15,607 bases of DNA from JAICIG01 sp035532215 (GTDB lineage Bacteria > Planctomycetota > Planctomycetia > Pirellulales > JAICIG01), in contig DATKRK010000142.1 of NCBI GenBank assembly GCA_035532215.1, positions 1 to 15,607 of the forward strand, read 5' to 3'. A program made the position numbers and the translations under genes. The first letter of the stretch is position 1. Every line of letters starts with the position of its first letter. Of the stretch, positions 7,773 to 14,913 are shown piece after piece. The notes under the pieces are model-generated. The model searched no databases and was not told the origin of the DNA. It saw only the letters and a program-made list of their open reading frames with translations.

Positions 7773-8315
7773 ATGCGCGTTGCCGTCAGCGTTCTTGCCG
7801 CGGTGCTGTTGGTCGTCGGTTTCATTGCGGTGCAGGCCAACGGCTGGGAGAAAGCGGCTGAAAAGCGGTCAGTCCGGCAGTTCGTCGTAGATTGCCGCAT
7901 TATCTCGGAAGAGCCGCCGCAGAAAGACCGGCGCAGCCGTATTGTCAGCCAGCCAGTCGACCTTAAGGCGCCGCCGGTGAAGGCTCGCGAGGGCGAAAAG
8001 GCTTCGGTCGCGGATCTCGGCCAGACCGCCTTCGCGATCGTGCGGCAATCTCAGGGCGACGTCACCCGATCGGTGACCTCCGGAACCTCGATTGAACTGG
8101 TCGTGACCAGCGTCTCGAACGATCGAGCGATCCTCGACGTCACGGCCGAATTGTCCAGCCCTCATGCGACTTCCTCCAAGACCGGCCAGTCAGTTTGCGT
8201 CTCCTTCGCAAAGATCCGGGGCATTGAATGCGTGACGCTCGGAGAAAAGACCGTCTTCAGATTGCCAAGGCAGGATTGGCGTCTCGAAGCCACCGTGAGA
8301 GCGGCCCAGGATTAG
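7773..8315 (+). CDS. Secreted hypothetical protein (180 aa)
   Basis: ATG 7773 has an excellent Shine-Dalgarno, AAGGAG at 7760-7765, 7 nt upstream; the frame is open further up but without any such signal. The protein begins with a signal peptide or anchor (MRVAVSVLAAVLLVVGFIAV). The mature part looks beta-rich: QFVVDCRIISEEP, then a middle with TSIELVVTSVSNDRAILDVTAELSS, and a C-terminal VTLGEKTVFRLPRQDWRLEATV. The layout (a measured quantity, a GTSIE-type strand, an LDVTAE strand) is reminiscent of small planctomycete periplasmic proteins with secretin-like beta strands, but I do not recognise a named family. There is no co-directional neighbour within operon distance, and its 5' region overlaps the decayed minus-strand remnant. 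Confidence 0.75.
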   Translation: MRVAVSVLAAVLLVVGFIAVQANGWEKAAEKRSVRQFVVDCRIISEEPPQKDRRSRIVSQPVDLKAPPVKAREGEKASVADLGQTAFAIVRQSQGDVTRSVTSGTSIELVVTSVSNDRAILDVTAELSSPHATSSKTGQSVCVSFAKIRGIECVTLGEKTVFRLPRQDWRLEATVRAAQD

Positions 8316-8379
8316 TCGCGTTTCATCGCGAACCTGAATCGCTGCGTCCCAAGCCGCCGCGCGAGGCTGCGAACGTTCG

Positions 8380-8802
8380 TCAAATGCCGGGAATGATCTT
8401 CAGGGCGAGATTGCGTTTCAGGCGGTATATCGAAAAATCGCGCCGATCCAACGTGAAAACCGTGCGGATGCCCTCGCGATCGGCGAGGTAGACGAGCGCG
8501 GCATCGGCGAGTTGGGCGCCAACGTTTCGATAACGGCGCATGAATCGGGCGATCGGCTCGATCGCGGCGCCGTCCAAGGCCAGTGGTTCGAACAAGCCCG
8601 CCTCAAAAGCCTCGAACAGCTTGTCCAACGCCGCCCCTTGGTTCCGCAACAGCCAAGCCGCCTCGGTCAGAACGGGCCAGCAGGTGAACAACGGCGGGCT
8701 GAGCGCGCCGAGAGTTTCGATGCAGAGCTGATGAAAGCTGTCCGACCTCGATGCCACGGCGACCAGTGGGCCGGTATCGATGAGGATTCGCCGTTCATTC
8801 AC
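8380..8802 (-). CDS. PIN-domain toxin (VapC-type ribonuclease)
   Basis: A 140-aa PIN-domain protein of toxin size. The four acidic residues of the PIN active site are visible: Asp9 in ILIDTGPLVA, Glu47 in LTEAAWLL, Asp100 in QLADAALVYLA and Asp119 in FTLDRRDFSIYR. VapC toxins are Mg2+-dependent RNases that cut tRNA or rRNA and arrest translation until neutralised by their antitoxin. The start is GTG 8802, with GAGGG about 8 nt upstream inside the preceding gene; the ATG at 8798 is out of frame. The start overlaps the antitoxin stop by 8 nt, so translation is probably coupled. The target RNA cannot be inferred. Confidence 0.88.
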   Translation of the reverse strand: MNERRILIDTGPLVAVASRSDSFHQLCIETLGALSPPLFTCWPVLTEAAWLLRNQGAALDKLFEAFEAGLFEPLALDGAAIEPIARFMRRYRNVGAQLADAALVYLADREGIRTVFTLDRRDFSIYRLKRNLALKIIPGI

Positions 8803-9040
8803 GGCCGAAACCCTCGAAATGATTGCGGTTCGTGCTGAGGTCGGCGGGCAGGCCTTTGGCGCACCCGATCAGCCCGATTTGTTGAGCGATTTCCAAGCAC
8901 GTTCGCCGTTTCGGAAGCGACTCAAGATGAGTCTCCAAAGCCTCGCGGACCACCTCCGAGGGACTGACGCCTCTCTTGCGAGCTTCGTCTTCAAGTTCCT
9001 GCTTGAGGCGTTCTTCGACTCGAATGTTGATGCGCGCCAT
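8795..9040 (-). CDS. Ribbon-helix-helix antitoxin partner of the PIN toxin
   Basis: An 81-aa protein: residues 1-45 (MARINIRVEERLKQELEDEA, then a helix with SPSEVVREALETHL) fit a ribbon-helix-helix (CopG/Arc-like) DNA-binding domain, with the beta strand RINIRV and two helices. Residues about 46-81 are the expected toxin-wrapping tail. It precedes the toxin in the same operon with an 8-nt overlap. GAGGG lies about 9 nt upstream of ATG 9040. RHH antitoxins usually dimerise, repress their own promoter and block the toxin's active site; a repeated palindrome upstream (9076-9105) fits the operator. Confidence 0.82.
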   Translation of the reverse strand: MARINIRVEERLKQELEDEARKRGVSPSEVVREALETHLESLPKRRTCLEIAQQIGLIGCAKGLPADLSTNRNHFEGFGRE

Positions 9041-9075
9041 AGGTTTCAGCCCTCAGCAGCGACGGACCGCCCCGC

Positions 9076-9105
9076 TGTCAGACATTTTACAACGGTTGTC
9101 AGACA
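9076..9105. promoter_or_regulatory. Candidate antitoxin operator: TGTCAGACA twice, 21 bp apart
   Basis: The 9-bp palindromic sequence TGTCAGACA occurs at 9076-9084 and 9097-9105, start to start 21 bp (two helical turns), 36-65 bp upstream of the antitoxin ATG. ACAACGGTTGT (9089-9099) between them is also palindromic. This arrangement suits cooperative binding by RHH dimers. It also lies upstream of the divergent SYLF gene, so it might affect both. Confidence 0.4.
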
Positions 9106-9232
9106 ACGGCAAGATTGGCATTGCCCGAAGCCCGCGACTGCGGTTACGATCGGCCGCGCTGCCGGCCCCAGGCGTGCTAGCAGCCGGTTCAATCAAGGGG
9201 GGCGCCCAAGGGGCAGTGCGAGGACGAAGCCG

Positions 9233-10279
9233 ATGCTGCGAAAACTGCTTGCCGGGGCGATTCTGTGGGCAGCCCTCCCCGCGGCGCTGGCCGCGGCCGC
9301 CAGCCGTGAAGAAGAGTCGATCGATTCCTCGGCGGCGGTGCTCCGCGAGGTCATGACGATTCCTGCGCGGCAAATCCCCGAGTCGTTGTTGGCCGAAGCC
9401 TACGGCGTGGCGATCGTGCCCGATGTGATCAAAATTGGCTTCGTCGGCGGCATCCAGCGCGGCAAAGGCGTGGTGCTGGTCCGCGACGAGCACGGCGCCT
9501 GGGGGCTGCCGAGGTTCATCACGCTGACCGGCGGCAGCGTCGGCTGGCAAGCCGGCGCCCAGTCCACCGACGTGATCCTGGTATTCCGCACGCAAGAGAG
9601 CGTCGAAGGGCTGCTGAACGGCAAGTTCACGCTCGGCGCCGATGCGGCCGTGGCCGCCGGCCCGGTCGGCCGACGCGCCGAAGCCTCGACCGACGCCAAG
9701 CTACAGGCCGAGATTCTTTCCTACTCTCGCAGCCGCGGGTTGTTCGCTGGCGTTTCGCTAGGCGGAAGCGTGCTGCACGTCGACACTGAGGTCAACGCCG
9801 CTTATTACCGCACGGCCGCCACCGGCGAACCGACGGTCGTTCCTCCGCAGGCAACCGCGCTCGTGAATTTGCTGGCCCAACTCACCTCGGCGGCGGCCGT
9901 GGTCAGCCCGCCGGGCGAAGGCGACCTGCCGCCTGCTCCGATCAGCGAGGCGGAAGCCGCGCGACTGGCCTTGGTACACTCGGTCGATCGGCTTTACGCG
10001 CGGCTCAATTCGCAGTGGAAGGCCTATTTCGCACTGCCGGCCGATCTCGGCGAGGCTGCGCGCCAGGCCGACGTCGAGCAGCTCAAGGCCTCGCTCGATC
10101 GCTTCGACAAGGTGGCCGCCGACCCGCAGTACCAAACGCTCTGGCGGCAGCCGGAGTTCAAGGCCACGCACCAATTCTTGCAGGAATATATCCGGACGCT
10201 CGACGTTGAGACGCCGCCGAAACTTGCTTTGCCTCCGCCGCCTGCGACTTCGAACGAGGCCAAAAGCCCGCGGCGGTAG
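9233..10279 (+). CDS. SYLF-domain (Ysc84-like) exported lipid-binding protein with C-terminal extension
   Basis: A 348-aa protein. ATG 9233 is supported by GAGGA (9220-9224) 8 nt upstream and a signal peptide (MLRKLLAGAILWAALPAALAAAA) directly after it, although the frame opens much earlier. Residues 30-205 form the SYLF/Ysc84 (DUF500) domain: GVAIVPDVIKIGFVGGIQRG, GAWGLPRFITLTGGSVGWQ, DVILVFR and GRRAEASTD...LSYSRSRGLFAGVSLGGS. SYLF domains bind phosphoinositides in eukaryotes; the bacterial role is unknown but probably lipid or envelope-related. Residues about 210-348 are an unusual helical extension (LARLNSQWKAYF, DVEQLKASLDRFDKVAADPQ) ending in a Pro/Ala-rich tail. The stop TAG (10277-10279) is part of a MITE-like element, so the C-terminus may have been cut or remodelled. 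Confidence 0.82.
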   Translation: MLRKLLAGAILWAALPAALAAAASREEESIDSSAAVLREVMTIPARQIPESLLAEAYGVAIVPDVIKIGFVGGIQRGKGVVLVRDEHGAWGLPRFITLTGGSVGWQAGAQSTDVILVFRTQESVEGLLNGKFTLGADAAVAAGPVGRRAEASTDAKLQAEILSYSRSRGLFAGVSLGGSVLHVDTEVNAAYYRTAATGEPTVVPPQATALVNLLAQLTSAAAVVSPPGEGDLPPAPISEAEAARLALVHSVDRLYARLNSQWKAYFALPADLGEAARQADVEQLKASLDRFDKVAADPQYQTLWRQPEFKATHQFLQEYIRTLDVETPPKLALPPPPATSNEAKSPRR

Positions 10280-10411
10280 CCCGGATTATTCACTGCCCGG
10301 CTATTACTTGACAAAGCGCTCGATACCAACCCGAAGCGCCAGCGAGGTAATTGCGTTGCTCCACCTCGCTTGCGCTTCGGGTTAGTGTGGGCTGATGAAT
10401 AATCCGGGCTA
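10277..10411. mobile_element. 135-bp MITE-like element, TA-flanked, with nested palindrome
   Basis: TAGCCCGGATTATTCA (10277-10292) is perfectly inverted as TGAATAATCCGGGCTA (10396-10411). Each end carries TA outside GCCCGGATTATTCA, as for IS630/Tc1-mariner-type MITEs that duplicate TA. Inside, arms 10328-10348 and 10363-10383 pair over 20 of 21 positions (core AACCCGAAGCG) with a 14-nt loop; that core recurs in planctomycete intergenic repeats (recall). The left end provides the SYLF gene's stop codon. Confidence 0.65.
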
Positions 10412-10450
10412 GTCGAAGAGACGACGCCGCACGTTACCGAGGCCGACGCC

Positions 10451-10639
10451 ATGCAGACCAACTTGCCGCATCACGCCGCAGGCGCACCGCACGCGGAACT
10501 CGATCCGCGCGAACTGCACTCGCCGGTTCAGGCATTGGCCGACGCCGCGCTCTTGGTCTTGGTGCTCCTGGCGCTGGCGATCGTGTTGATCGGCATGCTG
10601 TTGGGGCCGATCGTGGGGCTCGTGACCCCCGAATTGTAA
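10451..10639 (+). CDS. Small single-pass membrane protein (62 aa)
   Basis: ATG 10451 follows GAGG by 8 nt. The product has a histidine-containing soluble N-terminus (MQTNLPHHAAGAPHAELDPR), then one long hydrophobic stretch (about residues 29-58, LADAALLVLVLLALAIVLIG onward) ending almost at the C-terminus. No family recognised. The topology suggests a C-tail-anchored cytoplasmic peptide or a membrane subunit. It lies 39 bp after the MITE-like element and is not obviously part of an operon. A non-coding alternative is possible because GC-rich DNA opens spurious frames; the ribosome site and clean membrane helix argue for a real gene. Confidence 0.5.
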   Translation: MQTNLPHHAAGAPHAELDPRELHSPVQALADAALLVLVLLALAIVLIGMLLGPIVGLVTPEL

Positions 10640-10819
10640 GCCGCTGGCTCCAGGCCGCTTTTCGCTTGCCCGCCGCGCGAAACCGGCCTCGTCGACGAAA
10701 CCGCCAAGCTGCTCGCGTTTGCCGATGGCCGCGCACCCAAAAAACCAGGCGAGCCCCTTGACGCCTCAGACTCTTTCAGGGATAGCCACCCGGCGCTACA
10801 CGCGAATCATGACCCCTCT

Positions 10820-11797
10820 CTATCGCCTCGGCTCGCGCCGCGTGGTCACCAGCGCTAGCGTCGCCCAGCCGGTGGTGGAAAGCCGCTGGGCGTAACTGCG
10901 GGCGCCGCTGGGACGCGTGGTTTCGACCCAACTGCCGTCCGCGAGTTGCTCGGCGATCAGATACTTTCGCCCTGCGTCGAGCAGGCGATCGGTTTCGGCC
11001 GTCCGCGGCTGCGCGGCTAGCGCCAGCAGGGCCACGGCCGTGTCGAAGATTTCCGGCGGCGAGTTTCGATAAGGCCCCCAGCCGCCGCCGTCTGCCTGCG
11101 TTCGACGCAGGAATTCGAGGCACTGCTCGCGCCGCATCGTTGCCGCCTCGTCCGTCGCATCGGCCAAGGCCAACAGCGCGGCGGCCACGTCGGGCGTGTT
11201 GTGCGCCTCGTGGTTGCGCAGCCAGACGTCGGCCTTGGCGATCGCGCCGCGGAACCGCTCGTCGCCCGAGGCCAGCATTGTCCGCCGAGCGGACCAGGTG
11301 GCCAACGCCGCTCCGTAGGTAACGGGCGAACCGGCCTGGCCCGAGGCGTCGACGTGCCACGAGCCGTCGGCGTCCTGCTCGCCAGCGATCGATTCAGCGG
11401 CTGCAATCAGCGTTTTGCGCTCGGGCACGCCGCCCGCCTCCACCGCCGAAACCAGCGCCGCGCCAAACTGAATGGCCGACAGCCGATCGTCGCGAAATTC
11501 CTCGGGAATCTTGGCCTTACGCCAGTCGGCGGGCTTCGAGAGCCAGTCGCTCGTTTCTCGCAGCCGATCCGCCGGCACGTCGTAGCCGCGCTGTACCGCC
11601 GCGTACAAGGCCCGCGCTGCGTCGCCGTTATTGTGACATGAAAAACACTTGTTGGCCGCTGGCCAGGCGGCCGTTTCGCGAGCGAGAAAGTCCATCGCCC
11701 GTTGCTCGGGTTGTGCGAGTTGCGCCTCGCACTGCGCGGGCGAACCGGCCAGTCCGTTCAGCAAAACAGCGACGGCAATGAATAAGGAACGTCTCAT
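10820..11797 (-). CDS. CxxCH protein with terpenoid-cyclase-like (prenyltransferase/squalene oxidase repeat) fold
   Basis: A 325-aa exported protein: signal peptide MRRSLFIAVAVLLNGLAGSP, then one CxxCH (Cys51-Phe-Ser-Cys54-His55 in KCFSCHNNGDA), then alpha/alpha repeats of squalene-hopene-cyclase type (DADGSWHVDASG, TQADGGGWGPYRNSPPEIFDTAVALLALA, LADGSWVETTRPSG, STTGWATLALV). The DGSW and GGGWGPY motifs resemble QW motifs of terpenoid cyclases, but the catalytic DxDD of hopene cyclase is absent, so it is unlikely to be a cyclase. Planctomycetes encode many such heme-motif proteins with unknown partners. CxxCH would covalently bind heme c in the periplasm; no axial methionine can be assigned. 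ATG 11797 starts the signal peptide directly. Convergent with the 62-aa gene, with about 180 bp between. Confidence 0.72.
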   Translation of the reverse strand: MRRSLFIAVAVLLNGLAGSPAQCEAQLAQPEQRAMDFLARETAAWPAANKCFSCHNNGDAARALYAAVQRGYDVPADRLRETSDWLSKPADWRKAKIPEEFRDDRLSAIQFGAALVSAVEAGGVPERKTLIAAAESIAGEQDADGSWHVDASGQAGSPVTYGAALATWSARRTMLASGDERFRGAIAKADVWLRNHEAHNTPDVAAALLALADATDEAATMRREQCLEFLRRTQADGGGWGPYRNSPPEIFDTAVALLALAAQPRTAETDRLLDAGRKYLIAEQLADGSWVETTRPSGARSYAQRLSTTGWATLALVTTRREPRR

Positions 11798-12071
11798 GGC
11801 GATATGGGCGAGCCGTTGCCGGCAGGCGGCTTTTCAGGCAAGTAACAGCAGTGCGAACGATTGTGCGGCTTCCGAGGACCTTTGCGACGCACAACCAGTT
11901 TATCAGGTAATCGGTTTATGCGATCGGTTTATCGGCGGGGGCGAAACTTCAAACTAGAACGCTCGGGACGATTCTTTCGAGCGGCAATTCGCCGAGCGAG
12001 CGCGCTCGGCTCAAGCGACGATATAGTTCTGGCTTAGTTGAGGGTCGAGCCCGATTCGTGCAGGAGCCATC
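11798..12071. promoter_or_regulatory. Divergent control region between the CxxCH gene and the rdgC-like gene
   Basis: 274 bp without a gene. It contains a perfect hairpin, GCCGAGCG (11991-11998) and CGCTCGGC (12003-12010) with loop AGCG, and a tandem direct repeat ATCGGTTTAT at 11910-11919 and 11923-11932. No reliable -35/-10 pair is visible by eye. The repeat and hairpin could serve either divergent gene. Confidence 0.35.
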
Positions 12072-13256
12072 ATGGGATTCTTAGCCGGTCGCATCAGCTT
12101 TGAGCGTTATCGCATCGAGGGCAAGAAAACGCGGATGTTCGGCGCCGAACATCTGGAGACGCTCGAGCGCTACTCGATCGGGCGCGCCGAAAGCATTTCG
12201 CCCGACGAGCCGCAAGTCGGCTTCATCGCCGGCGACCATGTGCTCGACTTGAATTTCCGGCTGGAAAAAAACGTCTTGAACGACGTTTTGCAATGCGGGG
12301 TGCGGATCGACACGCACAAGGTTCCCGCGGCGTTGCGCAAAGCCTGGCTGCAAATGGAACTCGAAGCGCTGGGGGCCGACAACGCCAGCGGCCGGCCCAC
12401 CAAGGCGCAGCGGCAAGAGGCCAAAGAGGCGCTCGAAGCGCGATGCCTCGACGAGGTCAAAGACGGCAAATTTGGCCGCATGCAGCACGTTACGTCGCTG
12501 TGGGACGCCAAGCACGCAGTGCTCTACCTGGGCGGTTCCGGCGCCGCCGTCGAACAAGCCGCCGGGCTGTTTAGCACCGCCTTCGAGCTGTCGCTCTCGC
12601 GGATCACCTCCGGCCGGCTGGCCGAGCAATGGGCGGCCGCCGCCAAGAAGCAAGCCGCCTTGGAAGACCTGGCGCCCGCGGCGTTTCTCGATCAAGAAGC
12701 GGCCGGTGAAATCGCCTGGCTGCGCGGCGCCGCGGCCAATTTCGACTTTCTGGGCAACGAGTTCCTGCTCTGGCTGTGGTGGTCGCTCGAGGAGCAAGCG
12801 GGCGTCATCCCGCTGGCCGACGGCACGGAGGCGACGGGCATGTTCAATCGCACGCTCAGTCTCGAATGCCCTCGCGCCGAGTCGGGCAAGGAAACGATCA
12901 CCGCCGAGTCGCCCGTCTGCCTGCCCGAGGCCCGCCACGGCGCGGCCAGCGGCAAGCTGCCTCGCAGAAGCGGGCTGCTGTTGGTTCGCGAAGGCGTGCA
13001 ACACGATTTCGTGCTGCAAGCCGAAACGCTGGCGGTCAGCAGCGCCAGAATTCAACTTTCCGAAAGCGGCGACGCAGCCGGCAGCGGCGACGCCGAAGAC
13101 CGCGTCGAGGGCGTGCGGCATCTGTCCGAAACGATCGACATGCTGTTCGGCGCTTTCTGCAAGCGGCGGCTGACGAGCGCCTGGCCGCGCGATCTCGAGC
13201 AGATTCGCCGCTGGCTGCGCAAGAAGTCGAGCGACTCGAAAAAGGCGGCCGCCTGA
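12072..13256 (+). CDS. RdgC-like recombination-associated DNA-binding protein
   Basis: A 394-aa protein. ATG 12072 has AGGAG 5 nt upstream. RdgC in proteobacteria is a ring-shaped, sequence-nonspecific DNA-binding protein that modulates RecA. The match is by pattern: the N-terminal strand region MGFLAGRISFERYRI, then NDVLQCGVRIDTHKVPAALR, a basic helix SGRPTKAQRQEAKEALE, VLYLGGSG, and the typical FDFLGNEFLLWLWW, which resembles the G-EFLTWLW stretch of RdgC. The C-terminal third (about 290-394) is poorly conserved, and the last 15 residues are Lys/Ser-rich. Length is somewhat above the roughly 300 aa of E. coli RdgC, so this is a distant, longer relative and function transfer is cautious. Convergent with the DUF1501 gene. 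Confidence 0.65.
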   Translation: MGFLAGRISFERYRIEGKKTRMFGAEHLETLERYSIGRAESISPDEPQVGFIAGDHVLDLNFRLEKNVLNDVLQCGVRIDTHKVPAALRKAWLQMELEALGADNASGRPTKAQRQEAKEALEARCLDEVKDGKFGRMQHVTSLWDAKHAVLYLGGSGAAVEQAAGLFSTAFELSLSRITSGRLAEQWAAAAKKQAALEDLAPAAFLDQEAAGEIAWLRGAAANFDFLGNEFLLWLWWSLEEQAGVIPLADGTEATGMFNRTLSLECPRAESGKETITAESPVCLPEARHGAASGKLPRRSGLLLVREGVQHDFVLQAETLAVSSARIQLSESGDAAGSGDAEDRVEGVRHLSETIDMLFGAFCKRRLTSAWPRDLEQIRRWLRKKSSDSKKAAA

Positions 13257-13264
13257 GCGGTTAG

Positions 13265-13287
13265 GTCGCCGCCCGCGATTTGGCGAC
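13265..13287 (+). terminator. Weak stem-loop just after the rdgC-like gene
   Basis: GTCGCC (13265-13270) pairs with GGCGAC (13282-13287) across an 11-nt loop, 9 nt after the stop. No T-run follows, so an intrinsic terminator is only a possibility. Confidence 0.2.
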
Positions 13288-13317
13288 AGCGCGAAACGCA
13301 AACATCCACTTAGGATG

Positions 13318-13356
13318 GCATGCTTTCACGCTTGCGCAGCAAGCGGGTAAGCATGC
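13318..13356. repeat. Long hairpin repeat 1 (REP-like) between convergent genes
   Basis: Arms 13318-13335 and 13339-13356 pair at 16 of 18 positions around a 3-nt loop (GCA). The arm GCATGCTTTCACGCTTGC resembles palindromes frequent between planctomycete genes (recall). It may act as a bidirectional terminator or a REP-type repeat. Confidence 0.6.
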
Positions 13357-13369
13357 GATTCAAGATGCA

Positions 13370-13409
13370 CGCCATGCCTACGTCGGCTGGCGCCGACGAA
13401 GGCATGGCG
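13370..13409. repeat. Long hairpin repeat 2 (REP-like) between convergent genes
   Basis: Arms 13370-13387 and 13392-13409 pair at 17 of 18 positions (CGCCATGCCTACGTCGGC on the left) around a TGGC loop. It lies 13 nt after hairpin 1 and differs in sequence, so the two are separate palindromes placed side by side between the convergent rdgC-like and DUF1501 genes. Confidence 0.65.
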
Positions 13410-13458
13410 CCCAACGTCAGGCGTCGCCCGATCGCCCTTCAGCATCGCCAACGGCGAC

Positions 13459-14913
13459 TTAGCCGATCAATTCCGGAATCGGTCTGCCGTGATCGACGAT
13501 CGGAGTCGGGCGTCCGTTGAAGTCGCGAATCGCGATCGTGGATGAAGCGATGTCCAAGTGATGATAGATGGTCGCCAGGAAGTCGCCGGGGCCGCAAATG
13601 CGCTCGACGGCGTCTTCGCCGCGCTTGTCGGTGGCGCCGATGAAGCGTCCGGTTTGAATTCCCCCGCCCGCCCAGATGTTCGAGAAGGCGCGCGGCCAGT
13701 GGTCGCGGCCGGGCTGCATCGTGCCGGCCGGCGCGCTGGCATTGCCGGCGCCGGTGCTGGCCGCGTAACTAATCTTGGGCGTGCGGCCGAACTCGCCGGT
13801 GACGACGACCAGCACCCGCTTGTCGAGACCGCGATCGTAGATATCTTCGATCAGCGCCGTGACCGCCTGGTCGTAAACTTCGGCGCGGAACCGCATGGCG
13901 TCGAACACGTGATGGTTGACGGCGTGGTCGTCCCAGTTTTGCACGCGGCCGCACAGCGGGCCGCTGAGGCTGGTGGTCAACACCTCCACGCCGGCTTCCA
14001 CCAGGCGCCGCGCCAAGAGCAACTGCTGCCCCCACGAGTTCCGCCCGTAGCGATCGCGGGTCCGCTCGTCTTCGCGACTGAGATCGAACGCTTCTTTGGT
14101 CTTCGGGTTGGTCAGCAGGGTCATCGCTTGCGTCTCGAATTCGTCGAGCGCCGCGAGTTCGCCCGCTCGATCGAAGGCCCGGTCGAGCGTGTCGAGATTG
14201 CGGCGCAGGTTCGAGCGCCGGTCGAGCCGGCTGACTTCGCTCGCATTCGACAGGCCGATATTGGGGACGGAAAAACTCGGGTTGTTCGGATCGCCGTGTA
14301 CGGTGAACGGCGAGTAAGCGTCGCCCAGGTACGCCGGCCCGTTGTACTCCAGCGGCGGATTGATGCCGACGTAGGCGGGCAGCGGGTTTTGCCGGGGGCC
14401 TTCCTGCGAGCGCAGATAGTTGGTCACCGACATCCAGTCGGGCAGACGCGGCTTCGGCTTGTCGCGCGTGTCGGGGTCGCCCGAGAGCAACTGCATCGAG
14501 CCGGCCGGATGGCCGCCGGCCGACTGCTGCATCGAGCGCAGCACGGTAAACCGATCGGCAAGGCTGGCGTGCCGCGGCAGCAGTTCGGTGAAGTGCAGCC
14601 CTGGAACCTTGGTGGCGATCGTATTGAACGGCCCGCGGTATTCGCTGCCGGCGTTCGGCTTGGGGTCATACGAATCGATGTGCGAGCACCCGCCCGGCTG
14701 CCAGACCATGATGACGGCGGTCTTTTCGCGGGCGGGCTTGTTTGCTTCGGCGGCGAACAACGGGTTTTCGGATCGCAGCCGCAGGATGCCCGGCAAGCTC
14801 AGGCTGGCAAACCCGGCCAGTCCGGCCTGCATGAAAGCGCGCCGTCCGCCCGTCTTGATGCGGCCCGGCCCTGGGCAAACAGCGCTCGATGAAGCATGGC
14901 GAGAGTGGCTCAT
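13459..14913 (-). CDS. DUF1501 protein (Tat-exported, alkaline-phosphatase/sulfatase-like fold)
   Basis: A 484-aa DUF1501 protein, a large and abundant planctomycete family related to the alkaline-phosphatase/sulfatase superfamily; the substrate is unknown. ATG 14913 is used because it has GGAG 5 nt upstream and overlaps the preceding stop as ATGA. An N-terminal Tat-type signal is visible: RRAFMQAGLAGFASLSLPGI (Arg24-Arg25 pair). Family marks follow: VIMVWQPGGCSHIDSYDPKP (about 67-86), LLPRHASLADRFTVLRSM, SAGGHPAGSMQLLSGDPDTR, GEFGRTPKI, and near the C-terminus RDHWPRAFSNIWAGGGIQTG (an -HWP- metal-site-like motif) and YHHLDI. Length is usual for the family. It is the second gene of an operon with the PPC-type gene upstream. 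Confidence 0.9.
   Translation of the reverse strand: MSHSRHASSSAVCPGPGRIKTGGRRAFMQAGLAGFASLSLPGILRLRSENPLFAAEANKPAREKTAVIMVWQPGGCSHIDSYDPKPNAGSEYRGPFNTIATKVPGLHFTELLPRHASLADRFTVLRSMQQSAGGHPAGSMQLLSGDPDTRDKPKPRLPDWMSVTNYLRSQEGPRQNPLPAYVGINPPLEYNGPAYLGDAYSPFTVHGDPNNPSFSVPNIGLSNASEVSRLDRRSNLRRNLDTLDRAFDRAGELAALDEFETQAMTLLTNPKTKEAFDLSREDERTRDRYGRNSWGQQLLLARRLVEAGVEVLTTSLSGPLCGRVQNWDDHAVNHHVFDAMRFRAEVYDQAVTALIEDIYDRGLDKRVLVVVTGEFGRTPKISYAASTGAGNASAPAGTMQPGRDHWPRAFSNIWAGGGIQTGRFIGATDKRGEDAVERICGPGDFLATIYHHLDIASSTIAIRDFNGRPTPIVDHGRPIPELIG

Noticed and set aside
8780..9232. N-terminal extension of the SYLF frame
   Set aside because: It covers the antitoxin gene and its operator in antisense; the true start at 9233 has a ribosome site and signal peptide.
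12081..13301. 406-codon minus-strand frame opposite the rdgC-like gene
   Set aside because: Low-complexity antisense translation; the plus frame has a strong ribosome site and family motifs.
13558..14892. 444-codon plus-strand frame opposite DUF1501
   Set aside because: Antisense shadow of the DUF1501 gene with no recognisable motif.
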